Source of the DNA: Candidatus Westeberhardia cardiocondylae
GTDB taxonomy: Bacteria > Pseudomonadota > Gammaproteobacteria > Enterobacterales > Enterobacteriaceae
Length of the DNA: 64,000 nt
Direction of reading: 5' to 3'
NCBI GenBank assembly: GCA_024648765.1
Contig: JABYQC010000001.1
Coordinates: 124,001 to 188,000 of the forward strand
Positions 9,963 to 20,949 of this stretch are shown here, one piece after another. A program made the position numbers and the translations under genes. Positions within the stretch are counted from its first letter, which is position 1, and each line of letters opens with the position of its first letter. The notes beneath the pieces were generated by a model. That model searched no databases. It saw only the letters and a list, made by a program, of their open reading frames with translations, and was not told the origin of the DNA.

Positions 9963-11624
9963 TTATGTTATTTGGTTTTTCCATTTTTTGTATTGATTTA
10001 TTAAGTTGTTTGTGGAATCATCATGTGATGTTGTAGGTTGATTGGTGTTTAATTCTGGTAATATTTTGTTAGCTAATTTTTTTCCTAGTTCTACGCCCCA
10101 TTGATCGAATGAGTAAATATTCCATATGACACCTTGTGTGAATATTTTGTGTTCATATAATGCAATTAATGCTCCTAAAGTATATGGTGTTATTTTGGTT
10201 ACAAGTATTGAGTTTGTTGGTCTATTTCCTTCACATATTTTATAAATATTAATATTTTCTGTGGATTTTATATGGTGTGTTTTTTGTGTGGAGTTTTTGT
10301 TTAGTGTTTTTTGTTTATTTCCAAATGCTAATGCTTCTGTTTGTGCAAAAAAATTTGCTAGTAATTTTTTGTGGTGATTTTGTATGGGGTTATGGCTATT
10401 TACTGGAGCAATAAAATCGCATGGAATTATTTTTGTGCCTTGATGTATAAGTTGGTAAAAGGAGTGTTGTCCGTTTGTTCCTGGTTCCCCCCAAATAATG
10501 GGACCTGTTTGGTATTTTTTGATCATATTTCCGTTTCTATCAATATTTTTGCCGTTAGATTCCATATTACCTTGTTGAAAATATGCAGAGAATCTATGCA
10601 TATATTGATCGTATGGAAGAATAGCTTCTGTTTCTGTTTTGAAGAAATTGTTGTACCAGATGCTTATTAGTGCTAATAATATTGGTAAATTTTCTGAAAA
10701 GGGCATATGTAGGAAATGTTGGTCCATATCACTTGCTCCTTTTAGCATTTTTTGAAAATTATTAAAACCTAATGATAGTGCTATGGATAAACCTGCAGAA
10801 GACCATAGAGAATATCTTCCTCCAATCCAATCCCATATTTTAAATATATTATTAGAGTGAATTCCAAAGATTTCTGCTGATTTTTTGTTATTTGTGTTTG
10901 CTATAAAATGTTGATTGATGGTGTTGATATTTTGGGAGGTTTTTAAGAACCATTTTTTTGCACTATGTGCATTTGTCATGGTTTCTTGTGTAGTAAAGCT
11001 TTTAGAAGTTATGATAAATAAGGTGCTTTTTGGGTGTATGTTTTTTAATGTTTCTGTGATGTGTGTTCCGTCTATGTTGGATACAAAATGTATATTTAGA
11101 TGGTTTTTATAAGGTCGTAGTGCTTCGGTTACCATATGTGGACCAAGATCTGATCCTCCTATTCCAATGTTAACTATATCAGTAATTTTATTTCCAGTAT
11201 ATCCTGTCCATGTTCCAGTTATGATTTTTTCGCAAAGTTTTTTTATTTTTTTTAACATGATATTAATTTTTATCATGATGTTTTTGCCATTTACAATAAT
11301 TGGTATATTTTTATTGTTTCTTAATGCTGTATGAAGCACTTCTCTATTTTCAGTTTTATTTATTTTTTTTCCATGAAACATAGAAATAATGGCGTTTTTT
11401 AAATCGCATTCTTCAGCTAATTGTAAAAGTTTTTCTATGGTTTTTTGGGTGATATGATTTTTAGAATAATCTACTAGAATTGTGTTGTTGAAGGTTTTGG
11501 AAAAATGTAGAAAACGATTTTTTTCTTTGCGAAATAATTCGTAAATTTTGGTTTCTTTGATACTATTATAATGTTTTTGTAAATTTTTCCAAGATTTTGT
11601 TTCATAGGGATTAATGTTTTTCAT
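9963..11624 (-). CDS. pgi: Glucose-6-phosphate isomerase
   Basis: Second step of glycolysis, interconverting glucose 6-phosphate and fructose 6-phosphate in the cytosol. 553 residues (E. coli 549), complete. Visible landmarks are [15 protein letters not shown] (sugar-phosphate binding), [40 protein letters not shown] (catalytic Glu region), [16 protein letters not shown] (catalytic His), and the C-terminal [11 protein letters not shown] (catalytic Lys). It fits with PfkA and TpiA elsewhere in the window as a retained glycolytic route. It stands alone, flanked by a 2.5 kb desert downstream and 0.7 kb upstream. Confidence 0.97.
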   Translation of the reverse strand: MKNINPYETKSWKNLQKHYNSIKETKIYELFRKEKNRFLHFSKTFNNTILVDYSKNHITQKTIEKLLQLAEECDLKNAIISMFHGKKINKTENREVLHTALRNNKNIPIIVNGKNIMIKINIMLKKIKKLCEKIITGTWTGYTGNKITDIVNIGIGGSDLGPHMVTEALRPYKNHLNIHFVSNIDGTHITETLKNIHPKSTLFIITSKSFTTQETMTNAHSAKKWFLKTSQNINTINQHFIANTNNKKSAEIFGIHSNNIFKIWDWIGGRYSLWSSAGLSIALSLGFNNFQKMLKGASDMDQHFLHMPFSENLPILLALISIWYNNFFKTETEAILPYDQYMHRFSAYFQQGNMESNGKNIDRNGNMIKKYQTGPIIWGEPGTNGQHSFYQLIHQGTKIIPCDFIAPVNSHNPIQNHHKKLLANFFAQTEALAFGNKQKTLNKNSTQKTHHIKSTENINIYKICEGNRPTNSILVTKITPYTLGALIALYEHKIFTQGVIWNIYSFDQWGVELGKKLANKILPELNTNQPTTSHDDSTNNLINQYKKWKNQIT

Positions 11625-12318
11625 GGCTAATATTGTTTTGTGGTTAACGAATTATGTATTATTTCTGTTAATTTTGATAGTAATTACCAACATTATATAA
11701 TGTTAATAAATATTGAACTGTTGTATTAGATATATTTTATTGTGATTGTTAAATTTTATTTTTTATGTTTTTGTGTATTATATGATATGGATTGATTACC
11801 AAAATTGCAAGTTTTGTGTATGATTAGTTTTATAGAAATGTGTGCTGGTTCTTGGGTATTAGTATTTTTGTGATATTGTATTATTAATATATATAATATT
11901 GATGTAATGTAAATTGTATTTTATTATTATAATACAATTATAATTTTATGTACAAATTTTATTGCGATGTAAAAATTGTAAGTTTTGATGAAAATAGCGC
12001 GACAGTTAGTATACTATATTGTAATTTAAAAGTGTATGCCTTAGTAGTATTTGTGTGTGTTTTGATTTAATAATATTGTGTAGATATGTATAAAATTTAT
12101 GGTATGTTAAATTAACGAGAATATACCCTATTAGGGTGATTGTCTATTTTTTGTTTTTTATGGTATATAGAATTGATATTGTGTAGTTTTTATATAATGG
12201 TGTGTTAGTTTTTATGTAGTATTTTATATTTATAGATGTTTTGTTAAATTTATTTTATTGTTATTGTAGTGAATAAAAATGTTTATAATTTTTTATATTT
12301 TTTATAGTAATAGTGATT
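11625..12318. other. Divergent intergenic region pgi/gmk
   Basis: About 690 bases that must hold the promoters of pgi (minus) and gmk (plus). The only distinctive element is a GC-containing palindrome ACCCTA-T-TAGGGT at 12125-12137. No coding remnant was recognised. Confidence 0.55.
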
Positions 12319-12942
12319 ATGTTTAATACTTTATATATGATTTCTGCACCGAGTGGAGCTGGAAAAAGTAGTTTACTGCAAAGGATTCTTAAAAAAAAAT
12401 TGATTTGCAATATACAATTGTCTATTTCTTATACTACTCGTGAAATACGAGAGGGAGAATTGCATAAAAAGCATTATTTCTTTATTTCTAAAGAAAAATT
12501 TCAAAATATGATAAAAAATAATTATTTTTTAGAATATGCTAAAGTATTTGGTAATTATTATGGAACATCGAAAAAAATGATTGAAGGGATTTTGTCTGCT
12601 GGCATTGATGTTTTATTAGATATAGATTGGCAGGGGGCACAGCAGATTCGTCGAAAGATACCTAATTCGTGTAGTATTTTTATTTTACCACCATCTTTAA
12701 AGGAATTGAGTCGTAGATTATATAGTAGGCGTCAAGATAGTGAAAAAATAATTACAAAACGTTTATTACAAGTGCATAAGGAGATGGTGCATTATATAGA
12801 ATATGATTATTTAATTGTTAATGATTGTTTTGATTCTGCGGTGCGTGATCTACAGATTATTGTAGAATCTGAGAGATTACGTATTAATAAGCAACAGTTT
12901 TTTCATAATACTTTGATTAAAAATTTATTAAATAATTTATAA
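12319..12942 (+). CDS. gmk: Guanylate kinase
   Basis: Phosphorylates GMP to GDP with ATP. The ATG at 12319 gives 207 residues, the same as E. coli Gmk; a GTG two codons upstream (12313) is less likely. The P-loop APSGAGKSS follows the N-terminal strand, followed by ISYTTREIREGE (GMP binding), FGNYYGTS, DVLLDIDWQGAQQIR, and the lid helix with SRRQDSEKIITKR. It completes the GMP route with guaB, guaA and hpt of this window. The usual downstream partners rpoZ and spoT are absent; guaA faces it 160 bases away. Confidence 0.96.
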   Translation: MFNTLYMISAPSGAGKSSLLQRILKKKLICNIQLSISYTTREIREGELHKKHYFFISKEKFQNMIKNNYFLEYAKVFGNYYGTSKKMIEGILSAGIDVLLDIDWQGAQQIRRKIPNSCSIFILPPSLKELSRRLYSRRQDSEKIITKRLLQVHKEMVHYIEYDYLIVNDCFDSAVRDLQIIVESERLRINKQQFFHNTLIKNLLNNL

Positions 12943-13102
12943 AATTTGAGTATTTTAGTATGATAAGGGTGTTTTTTCTATTTTTTTGTAGTTGTGATGT
13001 ATTGATATGATTAATATAATATGTATTATAATGTTTTTTATTGATATATTTTTGTATTTTTGTTATTTTTTTCATATGTGTTGTGTGATTGTGTAATAGT
13101 TT

Positions 13103-14683
13103 TTATTCCCATTCAATGGTTGCTGGTGGTTTACTGGAAATATCATAGACTACTCTAGAAATTCCAGGAATTTCGTTAATAATTCTGTTAGAAATTTTGC
13201 ATAAGAGATTGTGTGGTAAGTTGACGCATTTGGCAGTCATAAAATCTGTGCTTTTTATTGCTCTTAATGCAATAATCCAATCGTATTTTCTGGTGTCTCC
13301 CATAATACCTACTGAACGTATAGGAAGAAAAATTGTAAAAGCTTGACTAATTTTATAATATAGTTTTGCTTTGTGTAGTTCGTTGATGAAGATGGCATCT
13401 GTTTTTTTTAAAATATTACAATATTCTTTTTTTACTTCTCCGAGAATTCTTACACTTAGTCCTGGTCCTGGAAATGGATGTTGATATAGAAGGTTATGTG
13501 GTATACCTAATTTTTTACCAATGTTTCTGACTTCATCTTTAAATAATTTTTTTATTGGTTCTATCAATTTTATTTTCATGGTTTTTGGTATTCCACCAAC
13601 ATTATGATGTGATTTAATGAGATATGCTGAATTTGTAGTAGTTTGTGCAGATTCTATAATATCGGAGTAAATTGTTCCTTGTGCAAGCCATTTGGTATGT
13701 GGAATATTTGATGCTTTTTTTTGGAATATTTCTATGAATGTTTTTCCAATAATTTTTCTTTTCATTTCTGGATCAGTGATCCCAGAAATTGCTTGGAAAA
13801 ATTTGTTTTGTACAGACATATAAAGAGTTTTTATTTTGTGGTGTTTTTTTAGAAATGTAATTGTTTGTCTATATTTGTGCAATTGTAGTAATCCATTATC
13901 GATAAATATGCATAATAAACGTTTTCCAATAGCTTTTTTTAATAAAATAGCGGTAACTAATGAATCTATGCCACCAGAAAATCCAAGAATTACTTTGTCA
14001 TTTTTGTTTTTTATTTTTATTTTAATTTTTTGTATTATATGTTGTATGATGTTTTTTGGTTTCCATAAAGATTGGCATTGGCAAATTTTTGTAATAAATC
14101 GTTTTAGTATATTTTTTCCTTGTTGTGTATGCGTAACTTCTGGATGAAATTGTATTCCATAAAATTTCTTTTTTGCATTTTCTATGATAACAAAAGGACA
14201 TGTTTTGGTTTTTGCTATTGTAGTAAAATTTTTTGGAATAATGGTAATTTTGTCTTCGTGACTCATCCATACTTTCAATGTGTTTGTTGTGGTTGTATTG
14301 ATTTTTTTTAGTAGTGGGCTGTTTTGTATGATTTTTATTTTTGTGTATCCAAATTCTCTTTTTGATGAGGTTTGTACTTTTCCTCCTAATTGTTTTGTCA
14401 TAGTATGCATTCCGTAGCATATTCCTAGTATTGGGATTCCGGAAAGAAATATATATTCTGGGGCTTTAGGACTATGTGGTGTTGTAGTGCTTTGTGGTCC
14501 TCCTGAGAGAATAATACCATGTGGATTAAATTGTTTGATTTTTTCTTCTTCTGTGTTCCATGTCCATAATTCGCAATAGGTACCTATTTCTCGTATTCTT
14601 CTGACTAATAATTGACTATATTGCGAACCAAAATCTAGTATGAGTATACGATATTTTTGTGTGTTTTTTGGTATATTTTTCAT
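13103..14683 (-). CDS. guaA: GMP synthase (glutamine-hydrolysing)
   Basis: Converts XMP to GMP using glutamine and ATP. 526 residues (E. coli 525). Two domains are visible: the N-terminal class I amidotransferase with nucleophile Cys89 in ILGICYGMH and the catalytic His-Glu in QFHPEVTHT, and the ATP-pyrophosphatase domain with the PP-loop GFSGGIDSLV. The C-terminal dimerisation part has HPFPGPGLSVRILGE and ends SSKPPATIEWE, the family's conserved end. It follows guaB by 95 bases on the same strand, the standard guaBA operon. Confidence 0.97.
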   Translation of the reverse strand: MKNIPKNTQKYRILILDFGSQYSQLLVRRIREIGTYCELWTWNTEEEKIKQFNPHGIILSGGPQSTTTPHSPKAPEYIFLSGIPILGICYGMHTMTKQLGGKVQTSSKREFGYTKIKIIQNSPLLKKINTTTTNTLKVWMSHEDKITIIPKNFTTIAKTKTCPFVIIENAKKKFYGIQFHPEVTHTQQGKNILKRFITKICQCQSLWKPKNIIQHIIQKIKIKIKNKNDKVILGFSGGIDSLVTAILLKKAIGKRLLCIFIDNGLLQLHKYRQTITFLKKHHKIKTLYMSVQNKFFQAISGITDPEMKRKIIGKTFIEIFQKKASNIPHTKWLAQGTIYSDIIESAQTTTNSAYLIKSHHNVGGIPKTMKIKLIEPIKKLFKDEVRNIGKKLGIPHNLLYQHPFPGPGLSVRILGEVKKEYCNILKKTDAIFINELHKAKLYYKISQAFTIFLPIRSVGIMGDTRKYDWIIALRAIKSTDFMTAKCVNLPHNLLCKISNRIINEIPGISRVVYDISSKPPATIEWE

Positions 14684-14778
14684 TTATGGGTATAGTTCCA
14701 TATAGTATTTGATTGATATTATAATATATGTGAATATTTCTGGTTATATAATATTTTATGGGTTGTGTTTTTTGGTTT

Positions 14779-16218
14779 TTAGTATTTTTTTATTATTATA
14801 TTTTGTGCATGATTTTCTTGCATGCTTGCTTGGCTAATTATGATAAATTTTGCTTTTTTTTGTAATTCTTGAATTGTGCTGCATCCTGTGAGTCTCATAC
14901 AAGATTTTAATCCGCCAATTTGTTGGTGTAGTATCTTTGTTAATTTTCCTTTATATGCTATTTTTCCTTCAACTCCTTCTGGAACTAATTGGTTAATGGA
15001 AGTTTTTTGTTGGTTATATCTACTTGCAGATCCTTGTGACATAGCGCTTTTTGATCCCATTCCTCGATAGGATTTAAATAAACGACCTTGGTAAATTTCA
15101 ATATTTCCTGGGGATTCTTTAGAGCCAGCTAATAGTGATCCTAGCATAACGCAAGAAGCCCCGGCTACTATTGCTTTTGCTATATCTCCAGAAAATCTTA
15201 TGCCTCCGTCAGCTATAATAGGAATATTTGTTCCTTGTAATGCTTTTGAGACATCAGAAATTGCAGTAAGTTGTGGTACGCCTACTCCAGTTACAATACG
15301 AGTAGTACAAATTGAACCTGGTCCTATTCCTACTTTAACTGCATCGGCGCCAACTTTGATTAAATCTATTGCTGCATTTCCTGTAGCTATATTTCCTCCA
15401 ATGATTTGTATATTTGGATATTTTGATTTTATTTGCAAAATCATTTGCAAAATATCTTTTGAGTGTCCGTGTGCAGAATCTATTAGTAATATATCAACAC
15501 CTGCCATAATTAATTTGTGAATGTCTGTTTGGGTGTTTTGTGTGTTTATTGCTGCTCCTACACGTAATTTTCCATTTTTGTCTTTACAGGCATTTGGGTG
15601 TCGTGTTTTTTGTAGATTTTTAATATCGATCATGCCAAAAAGTCTACATTTTTTGTCTATTACTAGTATGTTGTTTATTTTTTTTTGTTTCATTTTTTTA
15701 TATATTGTGTGGAAATTTTCATTTTTTTTTGCTGTTATAAGTTTATTTTTTGGTGTCATGTATGCGGAAACTTTTTGGTTTGGGTTATTTGCGCGCAGAA
15801 TATTTTTATTGGTGATAATTCCTAATAGTTTTTTGTTTTTTGATATTATTGGGTAACTAGAGAATTTGTATTTGAGGTTTAGTGTTTGTATTTCGGATAT
15901 TTTAGTGTTAGGAGAAATACATTTTGGGTGTATGATGATTTTTTTTTTGTTATAGTTTTTTACTTTTTTTATTTCTTGAATTTGTTTTTTGGTAGACATA
16001 TTTTTATGAATGAATCCTATTCCACCTTCTTTTGCTAGTGCGATAGCTAATTTAGATTCAGTGACAGTGTCCATAGCTGCGGATAATATAGGAATATTTA
16101 ATGTTATTTGTTTTGTTAGTTTTGTTTGAAAATTGATATTTTTAGGTAGTATTTCAGAATATGCAGGAAGAATTAATACATCGTCAAATGTTATAGCTTT
16201 TTTAGTAGTATGTATCAT
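14779..16218 (-). CDS. guaB: Inosine-5'-monophosphate dehydrogenase
   Basis: Oxidises IMP to XMP with NAD+, the committed step to GMP. 479 residues (E. coli 488). The start MIHTTKKAITFDDVLILPAY is the family N-terminus. Two CBS domains occupy roughly residues 90-205 and are diverged and Lys/Asn-rich but present. The catalytic loop GPGSICTTRIVTGVG carries the active Cys; IADGGIRFSGDIAKAI and YRGMGS follow. First gene of guaB-guaA. The divergent xseA of E. coli is missing upstream. Confidence 0.97.
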   Translation of the reverse strand: MIHTTKKAITFDDVLILPAYSEILPKNINFQTKLTKQITLNIPILSAAMDTVTESKLAIALAKEGGIGFIHKNMSTKKQIQEIKKVKNYNKKKIIIHPKCISPNTKISEIQTLNLKYKFSSYPIISKNKKLLGIITNKNILRANNPNQKVSAYMTPKNKLITAKKNENFHTIYKKMKQKKINNILVIDKKCRLFGMIDIKNLQKTRHPNACKDKNGKLRVGAAINTQNTQTDIHKLIMAGVDILLIDSAHGHSKDILQMILQIKSKYPNIQIIGGNIATGNAAIDLIKVGADAVKVGIGPGSICTTRIVTGVGVPQLTAISDVSKALQGTNIPIIADGGIRFSGDIAKAIVAGASCVMLGSLLAGSKESPGNIEIYQGRLFKSYRGMGSKSAMSQGSASRYNQQKTSINQLVPEGVEGKIAYKGKLTKILHQQIGGLKSCMRLTGCSTIQELQKKAKFIIISQASMQENHAQNIIIKKY

Positions 16219-16772
16219 AAAGGATATCCCGTAGAATTATAAAATGTCAATATTTAGAGATATATTAAATATTTTTAAAAGTCTGCTTTTTATTGGGCGT
16301 AATAGTAATACTTATGTTTAAAAATATTATATTTATTGTAGATCTAATAATATTTTAAATTATTTTATTTAATAAGTGTTTCATAATATTTTATAATTTT
16401 ATTATATGTGACATATTTTTGTTTTTATAAATTTGTATCATTATAATTTCATTATATAATATAATTTGGTTTATTAATATTATTTTCATAGATTTATTGT
16501 ATTTTATGATATTTGATATGGTTTATAAAATGGTCTTGTATAGTGTGATTATATACATATCTTGTTGGTTGGATGCAGTATTCCAATATATTGTATAGAT
16601 TTTTATGATATATCTAGAGTTTTTATAGTTATTTTATCTAATTTGTGTATTGTAGCTGTAATATGACATAGAATAAGATTTATTATATACATTATATTTT
16701 TTTATGTTCAGGATAATTTTTGTGTTATAGATATTGAGTTGTATGCAAAATGTTGTGTTTTTGATAGTTTTA
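16219..16772. other. Intergenic region guaB/acpS, nothing recognised
   Basis: About 550 bases upstream of guaB and downstream of acpS. It presumably holds the guaBA promoter, but no motif stands out in such AT-rich DNA. No remnant of xseA, the usual divergent neighbour of guaB, was seen. Confidence 0.55.
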
Positions 16773-17156
16773 TTAATTTTTTTCAAATATGACAGTTGCA
16801 AAACTGTATAGATGTTCATCTGTTAAGGTGACATGTATATTTGTTATTTTTAATTTTTTAGATAATTTTTTTGCATAATTAAGTAATTTTAAATTGGGTT
16901 TTCCGAAATGATCTGTGAAAATTTCAAATTGAGAAAAAGTTAATCCGTTTCGAAATCCTGTACCAAATGCTTTAGAAGCAGCTTCTTTTGCTGCGCATCT
17001 TTTTGCAAGAAATCTAATTTTTTGTTTGTGTTGCTTATATTGTATCCATTCGTTATTGCTAAGTACTTTCCACGCAAATTTGTCTCCTGTTCTTGATATT
17101 ATTTTGTGGATGTGTTTTATTTCAATAATATCCGATCCTATGCCAATAATTGCCAT
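16773..17156 (-). CDS. acpS: Holo-[acyl-carrier-protein] synthase
   Basis: Transfers the 4'-phosphopantetheine arm from CoA to acyl carrier protein, so it is needed for fatty acid synthesis. 127 residues (E. coli 126). The N-terminus MAIIGIGSDIIEIKHI has the Mg-binding Asp9; RFLAKRCAAKEAASKAFGTG holds the catalytic Glu; the middle FSQFEIFTDHFGKPNLKL and the end VTLTDEHLYSFATVI are typical. In enterobacteria it follows rnc-era-recO-pdxJ; here it is far from rnc and alone, so the group has been split. Confidence 0.94.
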   Translation of the reverse strand: MAIIGIGSDIIEIKHIHKIISRTGDKFAWKVLSNNEWIQYKQHKQKIRFLAKRCAAKEAASKAFGTGFRNGLTFSQFEIFTDHFGKPNLKLLNYAKKLSKKLKITNIHVTLTDEHLYSFATVIFEKN

Positions 17157-18253
17157 TTTTTTTATTATTTGATATTTTTATGTAATGTTTTATTTTATTT
17201 TTTGAGTAGATAATATATAATATTTTATTAATTTTTTGTAGTATTTTAAAATTGAACATTTATTTTGTGAAGGGTTTGAATGTTGCATAATGAAATGTTT
17301 TGTTGTATTAAAATTATAAGATTATTTAATATGATATAATAATATTGCAGGTAGTGATAATGTATAAGATTTTCTATGTTTTGTTTTTTGCAAAAAGTAT
17401 CAGTATATTGATAATATAGTAGAAATAAGATTGATTTTAAAATATTTTTTGTTAGAGTGCAGTGTTTTGTTGGTATTTTGTAGGATTTTGAACAATGGCT
17501 ATTTTAGCATTAAAGTATATTATGTGGATTGATAGATGTATTATTTTACATAATTTTAATTGTAGTTGATAAAATTTTGTATTGATATGAATTGTTTTTA
17601 TATGATTTTTTTTGTTGTAAAGAAATTTTGTTTTTATATTTTTTGTAGATTATGTGTATAGATTTTGTATGGTGTTTGAGAGTATTAAATATTATTCTTG
17701 ATATTTGGTAATGATTTCATTAGGTAACTTTGATAAGTTAGTAATATAATGAATTTTATGTTTGTATATTTATATATTTTTGTGATGTTTAATGTAAAAT
17801 TATTTGGAATTTTTCAAAAATTTTTTGCATTATGATATATATTTGTGTGGAAATTTGTATGTTTTGTGAATATGAATAGTTTGTATGAATTTTATTGAGT
17901 TTAATAGTTTGTTTGTAATGTTGCTATTGTGTTTTAGGGTGCTTTGATGTTTGTTTGCATGTTATGAAAATTTGTATATTTTATAGCAATGTAAAAAATG
18001 TAATTTTTTTGGTTTTGATATGTTTATATATTTTGTGTTGTTATGTTTTTATAGATTGTTGTTTGTATTTTTATGGTAATTTTATTATAAATATTATTAT
18101 AGATTTTATTATTTAGATTGTATAGTATATATGCATTATGAAAAGAAATTTTATATATACATTGAGTTTATTAGTAGTGAATATATCTACTAAAATAATC
18201 ATATTTATATTGTTTTAAAATATATTATAATTTGCAAATGTATTGGAGATAGT
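17157..18253. other. 1.1 kb intergenic region before aceE
   Basis: No supportable gene. By synteny this could have held pdhR (upstream of aceE on +) or pdxJ (upstream of acpS on -), but I could align neither. With pdhR absent here, the pyruvate dehydrogenase operon has lost its local regulator. Confidence 0.55.
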
Positions 18254-20923
18254 ATGTCAAATTTTTTTCAGGATGATATAGATCCTGTAGAAACAAATGA
18301 TTGGATACAAGGCATTTCTTCAGTTATGCAGTCTGATGGGATAGATCGAGCTAAATTTTTGGCCAATAAGATATTGCATAAAGTATATGAAAATTCAGAA
18401 ATTTCATTTTCAAAGAGTTTTTCTAATTATGTGAATACTATTTCTGCAAGCAAAGAGTGCAAATATCCTGGGGATTTAGATGTTGAAGAGCGTATTTGTT
18501 CAATAGTTAGATGGAATGCAATGATGATGGTTTTACGTGCTTCAAAAAAAAATCTTGATTTAGGTGGACATATTGCTTCTTTTCAATCTTCAGCTACTAT
18601 TTATGAAGTTTGTTTCAATCATTTTTTTAAAGGTAATAATCAATATCAGGGTGATCTCATATATTTCCAGGGGCATATTTCTCCTGGTATTTATTCTCGT
18701 TCTTTTTTGGAAGGTCGTTTAACTGAAAATAATTTAGATAATTTTCGTCAAGAATCTAGAAATGATTTTGGTTTATCTTCATATCCGCATCCAAAATTGA
18801 TGCCGAATTTTTGGCAATTTCCTACAGTTTCTATGGGATTATCTGCAATTAGTGCTATTTATCAAGCAAAGTTTTTAAAATATTTAAGTTATCGTTCATT
18901 AAAAGATACTTCTAGTCGAAAAGTTTATGTATTTCTTGGAGATGGAGAAATGGATGAACCAGAATCCAGAGGCGCTCTTTCTATAGCTAAGAGAAATAAA
19001 TTAGATAATTTAATTTTTGTTATTAATTGTAATTTACAGAGATTAGATGGACCGGTATTTGGTAATGGCAAGATTATATGTGAATTAGAAAGGATATTTT
19101 TTGGAGCCGGATGGGAAGTTATTAAAGTTCTTTGGGGGAGCAAATGGGATATGTTGTTGCGCCGTGATAGTACTGGAAAATTGCTAAAATTATTAAATGA
19201 AACTGTTGATGGGGAGTATCAAATATTATCATCAAAAAATGGTGATTATATTCGCAGGAAATTTTTTGGAAAATATCCAGAAACTTTAGATTTGGTTCGT
19301 GATATGAGTGATGAAGAAATTTGTATGTTAGATAAAGGTGGGCATGATGCTAGAAAAATATTTTCTGCTTTCAAGAGGGCGTATAATACTGTTGGAAAAC
19401 CTGTTGTGATTTTAATGCATACTGTCAAAGGATATGGTATGGGGATGTCTGGAGAGGGAATGAATATTGCACATCAAGTAAAAAATATGGATAAGAAAAG
19501 TTTGTGTGATTTTCGGGATCGTTTTGGTTTAAAGGATATAGTAAGTGATCAAGATATTGAATCTCTTTCTTATGTTACATTAAGTAAGAATTCTAAAGAA
19601 TATTTTTATATGCATAAATGTCGTGAAAATTTGCATGGTTATATTCCTAGTAGATTGAATGTATGTAGTGATTCTGTAATTTTACCAAATTTGGAAGATT
19701 TTAGTTCTTTGTTATGTGAACAAAATAGAAAGATTTCTACTACTTTTGCATTTGTTCGAATTTTGAATATATTATTGAATTATGGTGCAGTGAAAGAAAG
19801 AATTGTTCCTATTATTGCTGATGAAGCAAGAACATTTGGTATGGAAGGATTATTTAGGAAATTTGGTATATATAATGTTGATGGTCAAAGGTATACACCG
19901 CAAGATTATGGAAAATTGGTTTGTTATAAGGAAGATAAGTCTGGTCAAATTTTGCAAGAAGGCATTAGTGAATTGGGTGCTTTATCTTCTTGGTTAGCTG
20001 CAGCTACTTCATATAGTACAAATAATTTTATCATGATTCCGTTTTATATTTTTTATTCGATGTTTGGTTTTCAACGTGTTGGAGATTTGTGTTGGGCTGC
20101 TGGAGATCAGCAGGCTAGGGGTTTTTTGATTGGAGGTACTTCTGGTAGAACTACATTGAATGGTGAAGGATTACAGCATGCGGATGGACATAGTCATGTA
20201 TATGCATTGACTATTCCTAATTGTGTGTCTTATGACCCCGCTTATGCATATGAATTGGCTGTTATTATACATCATGGTTTACATAGAATGTATGGAAAAT
20301 CTTCTGAGAGTGTATATTATTATATTACTACATTAAATGAAAATTATTATATGCCTGCTATAAAAAAATTTTCGGAACAGGGAATTTGTAAGGGTATATA
20401 TAAATTAGAATTTTTGAAGGGAAACAATGAACGAAAAAGAATTCAGCTTTTGGGTTCTGGGGCTATTCTTCGGCATATGCGTAATGCTGCAAAGATTTTA
20501 TTGCGGGAGTATGATATTAGTTCGGATGTATATAGTGTTACTTCGTTTACTGAATTAGCTAGAGATGCACAATGTTGCGAACGTTGGAACATGTTGCATC
20601 CAGAGGAGACACAAAAAGTTCCATATATTAGGGAAGTATTAAATAGTTTTCCTGTAGTAGCCGCTACTGATTATATGAGATTATATGCTGAGCAAATTTG
20701 TAGATTTGTTCCATCTAGTATTTTTTATGTTTTAGGAACGGATGGTTTTGGTTTATCTGATAGCAGAGAAAATTTGCGGTATTATTTTGAGATTAATGTT
20801 TCTTATATCATAATTTCTGCATTATATGTATTAGTAAAATATGGTAGTGTTACTTTACAAATTTTAACTGCTGCTATGGATAAATTTAATATTGATGTTA
20901 ATAAACGTCATCCATGTTATTAA
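18254..20923 (+). CDS. aceE: Pyruvate dehydrogenase E1 component (homodimeric type)
   Basis: Thiamine-diphosphate enzyme that decarboxylates pyruvate and acetylates the lipoyl arm of E2. 889 residues (E. coli 887), intact throughout. Landmarks are ARFLANK-like start motifs, GGHIASFQSSATIYEV, the ThDP/Mg motif GDGEMDEPESRG near residue 230, TVKGYGMG, DEARTFGMEGLFR, and the second half with AGDQQARGFLIGGTSGRTTL and GEGLQHADGHSH. A clear aceE-aceF-lpd order with a 26-base spacer to aceF points to one operon. Its size and lack of damage in such an eroded genome suggest strong selection for acetyl-CoA production. Confidence 0.97.
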   Translation: MSNFFQDDIDPVETNDWIQGISSVMQSDGIDRAKFLANKILHKVYENSEISFSKSFSNYVNTISASKECKYPGDLDVEERICSIVRWNAMMMVLRASKKNLDLGGHIASFQSSATIYEVCFNHFFKGNNQYQGDLIYFQGHISPGIYSRSFLEGRLTENNLDNFRQESRNDFGLSSYPHPKLMPNFWQFPTVSMGLSAISAIYQAKFLKYLSYRSLKDTSSRKVYVFLGDGEMDEPESRGALSIAKRNKLDNLIFVINCNLQRLDGPVFGNGKIICELERIFFGAGWEVIKVLWGSKWDMLLRRDSTGKLLKLLNETVDGEYQILSSKNGDYIRRKFFGKYPETLDLVRDMSDEEICMLDKGGHDARKIFSAFKRAYNTVGKPVVILMHTVKGYGMGMSGEGMNIAHQVKNMDKKSLCDFRDRFGLKDIVSDQDIESLSYVTLSKNSKEYFYMHKCRENLHGYIPSRLNVCSDSVILPNLEDFSSLLCEQNRKISTTFAFVRILNILLNYGAVKERIVPIIADEARTFGMEGLFRKFGIYNVDGQRYTPQDYGKLVCYKEDKSGQILQEGISELGALSSWLAAATSYSTNNFIMIPFYIFYSMFGFQRVGDLCWAAGDQQARGFLIGGTSGRTTLNGEGLQHADGHSHVYALTIPNCVSYDPAYAYELAVIIHHGLHRMYGKSSESVYYYITTLNENYYMPAIKKFSEQGICKGIYKLEFLKGNNERKRIQLLGSGAILRHMRNAAKILLREYDISSDVYSVTSFTELARDAQCCERWNMLHPEETQKVPYIREVLNSFPVVAATDYMRLYAEQICRFVPSSIFYVLGTDGFGLSDSRENLRYYFEINVSYIIISALYVLVKYGSVTLQILTAAMDKFNIDVNKRHPCY

Positions 20924-20949
20924 ATATAATAAAAGGTGAATGAAATATT

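Noticed and set aside
17157-17400. pdxJ remnant upstream of acpS
   Set aside because: I compared the expected PdxJ C-terminus with the minus-strand frames and saw no match.
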